Of a stretch of DNA of 64,000 bases, positions 60,409 to 64,000 are shown piece after piece; within the stretch, counting starts at the first letter, position 1; each line of letters opens with the position of its first letter. The stretch covers positions 62,001 through 126,000 of the forward strand of contig NZ_FOEH01000005.1 of NCBI RefSeq assembly GCF_900110695.1, read 5' to 3'. Below the pieces are notes generated by a model. It did not search any database, was not told where the DNA came from, and saw only the letters and a list, made by a program, of their open reading frames with translations. This stretch comes from Virgibacillus subterraneus. Lineage in GTDB: Bacteria; Bacillota; Bacilli; Bacillales; Amphibacillaceae. The position numbers were made by a program, and so were the translations under genes.

Positions 60409-63400
60409 ATGAAAAATTCGACTGTGAAGAAGATGCTGAATTTGCTTCTTGTTTTCACGCTAGTGTTCATGAATTATTCTTCGATTCTAGTGAAGGCAGA
60501 GAGTAATGAAGTAGTAGCAGAGGACTTATTCATCTCAGAGTATATTGAAGGAAGTTCGTATAACAAGGCAATCGAGATTTATAATGGTACAGGTGATCCA
60601 GTAGATTTATCAAATTACGAATTGGAATTGTATAGTAATGGTGCTGCCGAAGCAAGTCAGTCGGTACAGCTATCAGGTACTTTGGAACATAATGATGTAT
60701 TTGTTGTTGCCCATTCAAGTGCTGATGCAGAAGTTTTGTCCCAGACGGACTTAGAAAGCTCTGCGGTAGCTAATTTTAATGGTGACGATGCATTTGTGTT
60801 AAAAAAGAATGATAGTGCAATGGATGTATTAGGTAACATTGGAACTGATAGTGATTATGCAAAAGACATCACATTAGTAAGAGATGCATCTGTTACACAG
60901 GCAAGTTCATCATACAATGAAGCAGATTGGTCAGATTATGCGAAAGATACATTTGCATATCTGGGGAGTCACACAATGGACGGTGCCGGTGGGGAAGACC
61001 CGCCTACAGATCCAAGTGATCCTGGTGAGGAATATTCTATTGCTGATGCTCGTGAGCTAAGTGATGGAACAGCAGTAACAGTAGAAGGAATAGTAACGGT
61101 TAATAATAATGCAATCAGTAATGGCGCACAATTTTCAACATACATACAAGACGAGACAGGCGGCATTAATCTTTTTGCATTCGAACAAGGTGAAATTCCT
61201 GATCTTGCTAAAGGGGATCGAGTCCGGGTTTCTGGTGAACTAGATTCATATAATGGCTTAAAAGAAGTTATCCCGACTTCAATTGAAGTAGTAGAGAGCG
61301 GACAGGAATTACCGCAAGCACAATCTGTTACATTAGCTGATCTTCAGGATTCTGCTGTTGCCGAGTCCTATGAAGGGGAATTAGTTCAGCTTACAGGATT
61401 TATTAATGATATCCCTGATAGTCCTGCAGGTGGCGGATATAATGTTTCGTTGATTGATTCGGACTTCAATGGAACAACGCTCAGGGTGATGGAGAATGCC
61501 CTGGATATTTCATTAGTAGAGGATGATAGGTGGTATAACGTTACGGCGATTGTCAGCCAGTATAATTCGTATCAGTTAATTCCAACTGAACAAGCGGACA
61601 TTCAATTGGCAGATGAACAACCGGAACCACCATCAGCAGCAGGAGTTTATGAATCTACTGTTGAAAGTGTTGTAGATGGCGATACGATTCATTTGCAAAC
61701 ACCAGTCCTTGGTGGGACAAAGGTGCGTTTTCTGAATATGGACACAGCTGAAACATATACAGCTCATAATGATGACCCTGCCAGAGATGAGATAAACGCA
61801 AATCAGAAAGCTTTTGGTGAAGAAGCGAAAGCATATATGAATGAACTTATTCAGCCAGGTGATAAGGTTCTTGTGAAAATAGGTGAGGAACCAACTGATG
61901 ATTATGGCAGATTGCTGGCAGAAGTTATTCGTCAGGAAGATGGTATGAATATCAACCTGGAGATGGTACGAGAAGGGTTAGCATCAACCTATTTTATCGC
62001 GCCATTTAATGAAGAAGTATATCCGACATATCAGGATGCGGTGAAAGAAGCGAAAGATGCTGGTCTTGGCATTTGGAATCCGGAAGATCCATTACTGGAA
62101 TTACCATTTGAATTCCGGGCAAATGATGATCAAAAAGGATTTTTAAGATATGTTGGTAATTCCGATACAAAGGAGTACGTTATGCCTGATAATTGGGCCG
62201 ATGTTCCAGTGGAAAAAAGAGTATTCTTTGCAAGTGAAGAAGAGGCAGAATCGTATGGCTATACATTTGTCGGTAACGATGATGGCTCAACTGAACATTT
62301 ATCCGTTCAGTTATTAAGCATGAATGACCTACATGGAAAAATTGATCAGGAATATGAGCTTGACCCAGACGGGGATGGAACATTTAGTACTTACGGTAAA
62401 ATGGATTATACCGCTGCAGCTATTGGAGCGCGAGAGCAAACAAATCCAAATACGCTGATTGTTCATGCGGGTGATATGATTGGTGGTAGTTCACCAGTAT
62501 CAGGTTTGCTTCAGGATGAACCAACCGTCGAGATTATGGAAGAAATCGGATTTGATGTTGGTACAGTAGGAAATCATGAATTTGATGAAGGTACAGACGA
62601 ACTACTACGCATGGTAAATGGAGGAGAACATCCAGAAGGCTTAGGTACCGATGGCTATGACGGAATGAACTTCCCGTTACTATGTGCAAATTGTGTTTAC
62701 AAAGGTTCTGGGGACACTGTCTTGCCTCCGCACTATGTAGAGGAAGTTGACGGTGAAAAAATTGGATTCGTTGGTGTTATCACACAGGAAGCTGCTGGAA
62801 TGGTCATGCCTGCCGGGATACAGGATATCGAGTTCACAAATGCAACTGAAGCTGTGAACGATTCTGTCGCAGAACTTAAAGCACAAGGTGTAAAATCAAT
62901 TGTGCTGCTGTCACACATTCCAGGTGAACAGAATGGTGATACGGTGACAGGTCAGGTTGCAGACTTAGCGAATGCAGTTGATGATGAGGTTGATGTTATT
63001 TATTCTGCACATAACCATTTAGTTAATAATGGTGTCGTGGATAACAAACTAATCGTTCAAGCATCCGAATATGGAAAAGCATTTTCAGACGTTGACCTGG
63101 AGATTGACCGCACGACAGGTGACATTGTAAAAAAAGAAGCAGAAGTGGTTTTTGTAGATCAAAGCAAGGTAACTCCTGATCCAGCAGTGACTGGGATTCT
63201 GGACAAATATGCAAATCAGATCGCACCAATTATGAATGAAGTAATAGGCTACAATGCAACAGACTTAACGGGTGATTATTCCAATGATGGCGATCAGGGT
63301 CTAGGGAATCTAATTGCTGATGGAATGAACGCTCAAATGGATAGTGATTTTGCGATGATGAATGGTGGCGGAATTCGAGATGACCTGCTAGCCGGTGAAG

Positions 63401-64000
63401 TTACCTGGGGGGATCTATATAATATCCAGCCATTCGGCAATACACTGATGATGTTTGAGATAAAGGGAGCAGATCTTTACCCGATTATAGAAGCACAGCT
63501 TTCATCAGTTTATGGTCCTGATTACAGTATAAGCGGTTTTCATTATACGTGGGATCCTGAAACAAGTTCGGTTGTTGACGTAACTTTACCTGATGGATCC
63601 CCAATCGATATGGATAAAACATATACCCTGACGGTAAATAATTATATGGGTACGTCAACAGGATCTAAATACGCACCAATCAGTGAATTGGGTGAGAATC
63701 CGGTGATGGGTCCGGCCGACCTTGATGCTACAGTAGATTTTGTCGAGAGCCTGAACAGCTCTGAAGCAGATCCGTTTGAATATGGCCCTGAAGGACGTAT
63801 AACGGAAGGAACAGCTGCAGATGATCCACCTGAAGTTGTTTTTGCACCAAAAGATAACAATGGCACAGCAACAGTGTATACGGAGGATTTGGAAGCTCTT
63901 GATTCCGGTGTTCGAGTTGTTATTGACATTCAAAATGACAACAAGCCCAGGAAGTTGTTACTGAACAAAAAACAAGTGGATATTTTGAAAGAAAAAGAAG
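60409..64000 (+). CDS. yhcR: YhcR-like multidomain secreted nuclease/5'-nucleotidase, 3' end outside window
   Basis: About 1197 codons are visible and the frame is still open. Order: signal peptide (1-32, MKNSTVKKMLNLLLVFTLVFMN...), lamin-tail domain (about 38-190, LFISEYIEGSSYNKAIEIYNGTG), Pro-rich linker, OB-fold YhcR domain (about 205-400, RVRVSGELDSYNG), staphylococcal-nuclease domain (about 415-565, VVDGDTIHL, RFLNMDTAET and DYGRLLAEV with the catalytic Arg/Asp), then metallophosphatase and 5'-nucleotidase domains (about 620-1130, LLSMNDLHGKID, VGNHEFDEGTDE, SAHNHL, GNLIADGMNAQ, MNGGGIRDDL). It degrades nucleic acids and takes phosphate from the nucleotides outside the cell; B. subtilis YhcR (1217 aa) is wall-anchored by sortase. 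The anchor signal would lie past the window. Confidence 0.93.
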   Translation, partial: MKNSTVKKMLNLLLVFTLVFMNYSSILVKAESNEVVAEDLFISEYIEGSSYNKAIEIYNGTGDPVDLSNYELELYSNGAAEASQSVQLSGTLEHNDVFVVAHSSADAEVLSQTDLESSAVANFNGDDAFVLKKNDSAMDVLGNIGTDSDYAKDITLVRDASVTQASSSYNEADWSDYAKDTFAYLGSHTMDGAGGEDPPTDPSDPGEEYSIADARELSDGTAVTVEGIVTVNNNAISNGAQFSTYIQDETGGINLFAFEQGEIPDLAKGDRVRVSGELDSYNGLKEVIPTSIEVVESGQELPQAQSVTLADLQDSAVAESYEGELVQLTGFINDIPDSPAGGGYNVSLIDSDFNGTTLRVMENALDISLVEDDRWYNVTAIVSQYNSYQLIPTEQADIQLADEQPEPPSAAGVYESTVESVVDGDTIHLQTPVLGGTKVRFLNMDTAETYTAHNDDPARDEINANQKAFGEEAKAYMNELIQPGDKVLVKIGEEPTDDYGRLLAEVIRQEDGMNINLEMVREGLASTYFIAPFNEEVYPTYQDAVKEAKDAGLGIWNPEDPLLELPFEFRANDDQKGFLRYVGNSDTKEYVMPDNWADVPVEKRVFFASEEEAESYGYTFVGNDDGSTEHLSVQLLSMNDLHGKIDQEYELDPDGDGTFSTYGKMDYTAAAIGAREQTNPNTLIVHAGDMIGGSSPVSGLLQDEPTVEIMEEIGFDVGTVGNHEFDEGTDELLRMVNGGEHPEGLGTDGYDGMNFPLLCANCVYKGSGDTVLPPHYVEEVDGEKIGFVGVITQEAAGMVMPAGIQDIEFTNATEAVNDSVAELKAQGVKSIVLLSHIPGEQNGDTVTGQVADLANAVDDEVDVIYSAHNHLVNNGVVDNKLIVQASEYGKAFSDVDLEIDRTTGDIVKKEAEVVFVDQSKVTPDPAVTGILDKYANQIAPIMNEVIGYNATDLTGDYSNDGDQGLGNLIADGMNAQMDSDFAMMNGGGIRDDLLAGEVTWGDLYNIQPFGNTLMMFEIKGADLYPIIEAQLSSVYGPDYSISGFHYTWDPETSSVVDVTLPDGSPIDMDKTYTLTVNNYMGTSTGSKYAPISELGENPVMGPADLDATVDFVESLNSSEADPFEYGPEGRITEGTAADDPPEVVFAPKDNNGTATVYTEDLEALDSGVRVVIDIQNDNKPRKLLLNKKQVDILKEKE

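Noticed and set aside
1-64000. tRNA or rRNA genes, prophage, intact IS transposase
   Set aside because: No cloverleaf with conserved T-loop, rRNA segment, phage structural gene or transposase motif was recognised by reading.

Overview
The window looks like the chromosome of a low-GC, spore-forming, probably salt-tolerant Bacillaceae (Oceanobacillus/Virgibacillus-like). The reasons are AT-rich DNA, strong AGGAGG ribosome sites with frequent TTG/GTG starts, homologues of B. subtilis YtxJ, YaaH, AprX, YhcR, YpgR, MhqR/MhqD and an RsbR paralogue, and a BCCT osmolyte transporter. No rRNA, tRNA, CRISPR array, prophage or intact transposase was seen. The genus is inference.

Layout. 1-8 kb: the 5' part of a secreted cyclic-nucleotide phosphodiesterase, YjbQ, YtxJ, a UPF0182 membrane protein, a cation/Ca exchanger and an aldo/keto reductase. 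8-17 kb: repeat-rich DNA, a KatX-type catalase, an HMA metallochaperone with a perfect FNR box in front of a Crp/Fnr regulator, an AEC transporter, and a TetR-controlled ABC exporter. 17-30 kb: a YdjM-like protein, EcsC, MscS, DUF3891, a CatE/MhqD/MhqR quinone-stress group, two PadR-headed operons (one leading to DUF4173 plus a second cis-prenyltransferase) and YpgR. 30-48 kb: a TetR/MMPL exporter, CypC-type P450 peroxygenase, YaaH, two VOC proteins, GNAT, YqxD, an RsbR paralogue, BCCT, a squalene/phytoene-synthase-like protein, an MFS pump and a MerR-TipAS regulator. 48-52 kb: a thiamin salvage operon thiW-tenA-thiD-thiM-thiE with two TPP riboswitches that appear to work by different mechanisms. 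52-64 kb: an APH-like kinase, a decayed amidase, AprX, DUF4064, an ECF sigma/anti-sigma/DUF4030 group and a multidomain YhcR-type nuclease/nucleotidase that runs off the end.

The intergenic DNA is unusually structured. I see a family of dispersed hairpin repeats (8 copies, two of which supply the last codons of genes), a 130-bp MITE-like element with AGCGGACAC ends that is also nested inside two copies of that family, a GGATCCTCATTCCG repeat family, a 52-bp tandem repeat, and several foldable segments that may be RNAs.

The genes suggest a soil or saline-environment lifestyle: phosphate scavenging from extracellular nucleic acids (both window ends), electrophile and peroxide defence, drug efflux, osmotic adaptation and vitamin salvage. 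No single obviously new defence or mobile system was found. The most original signals are regulatory: the tenA switch, the FNR box matched to its neighbouring regulator, the internal TipAS start, the shared AAATAGTAAGA motif with a duplicated promoter, and the nested repeat elements.
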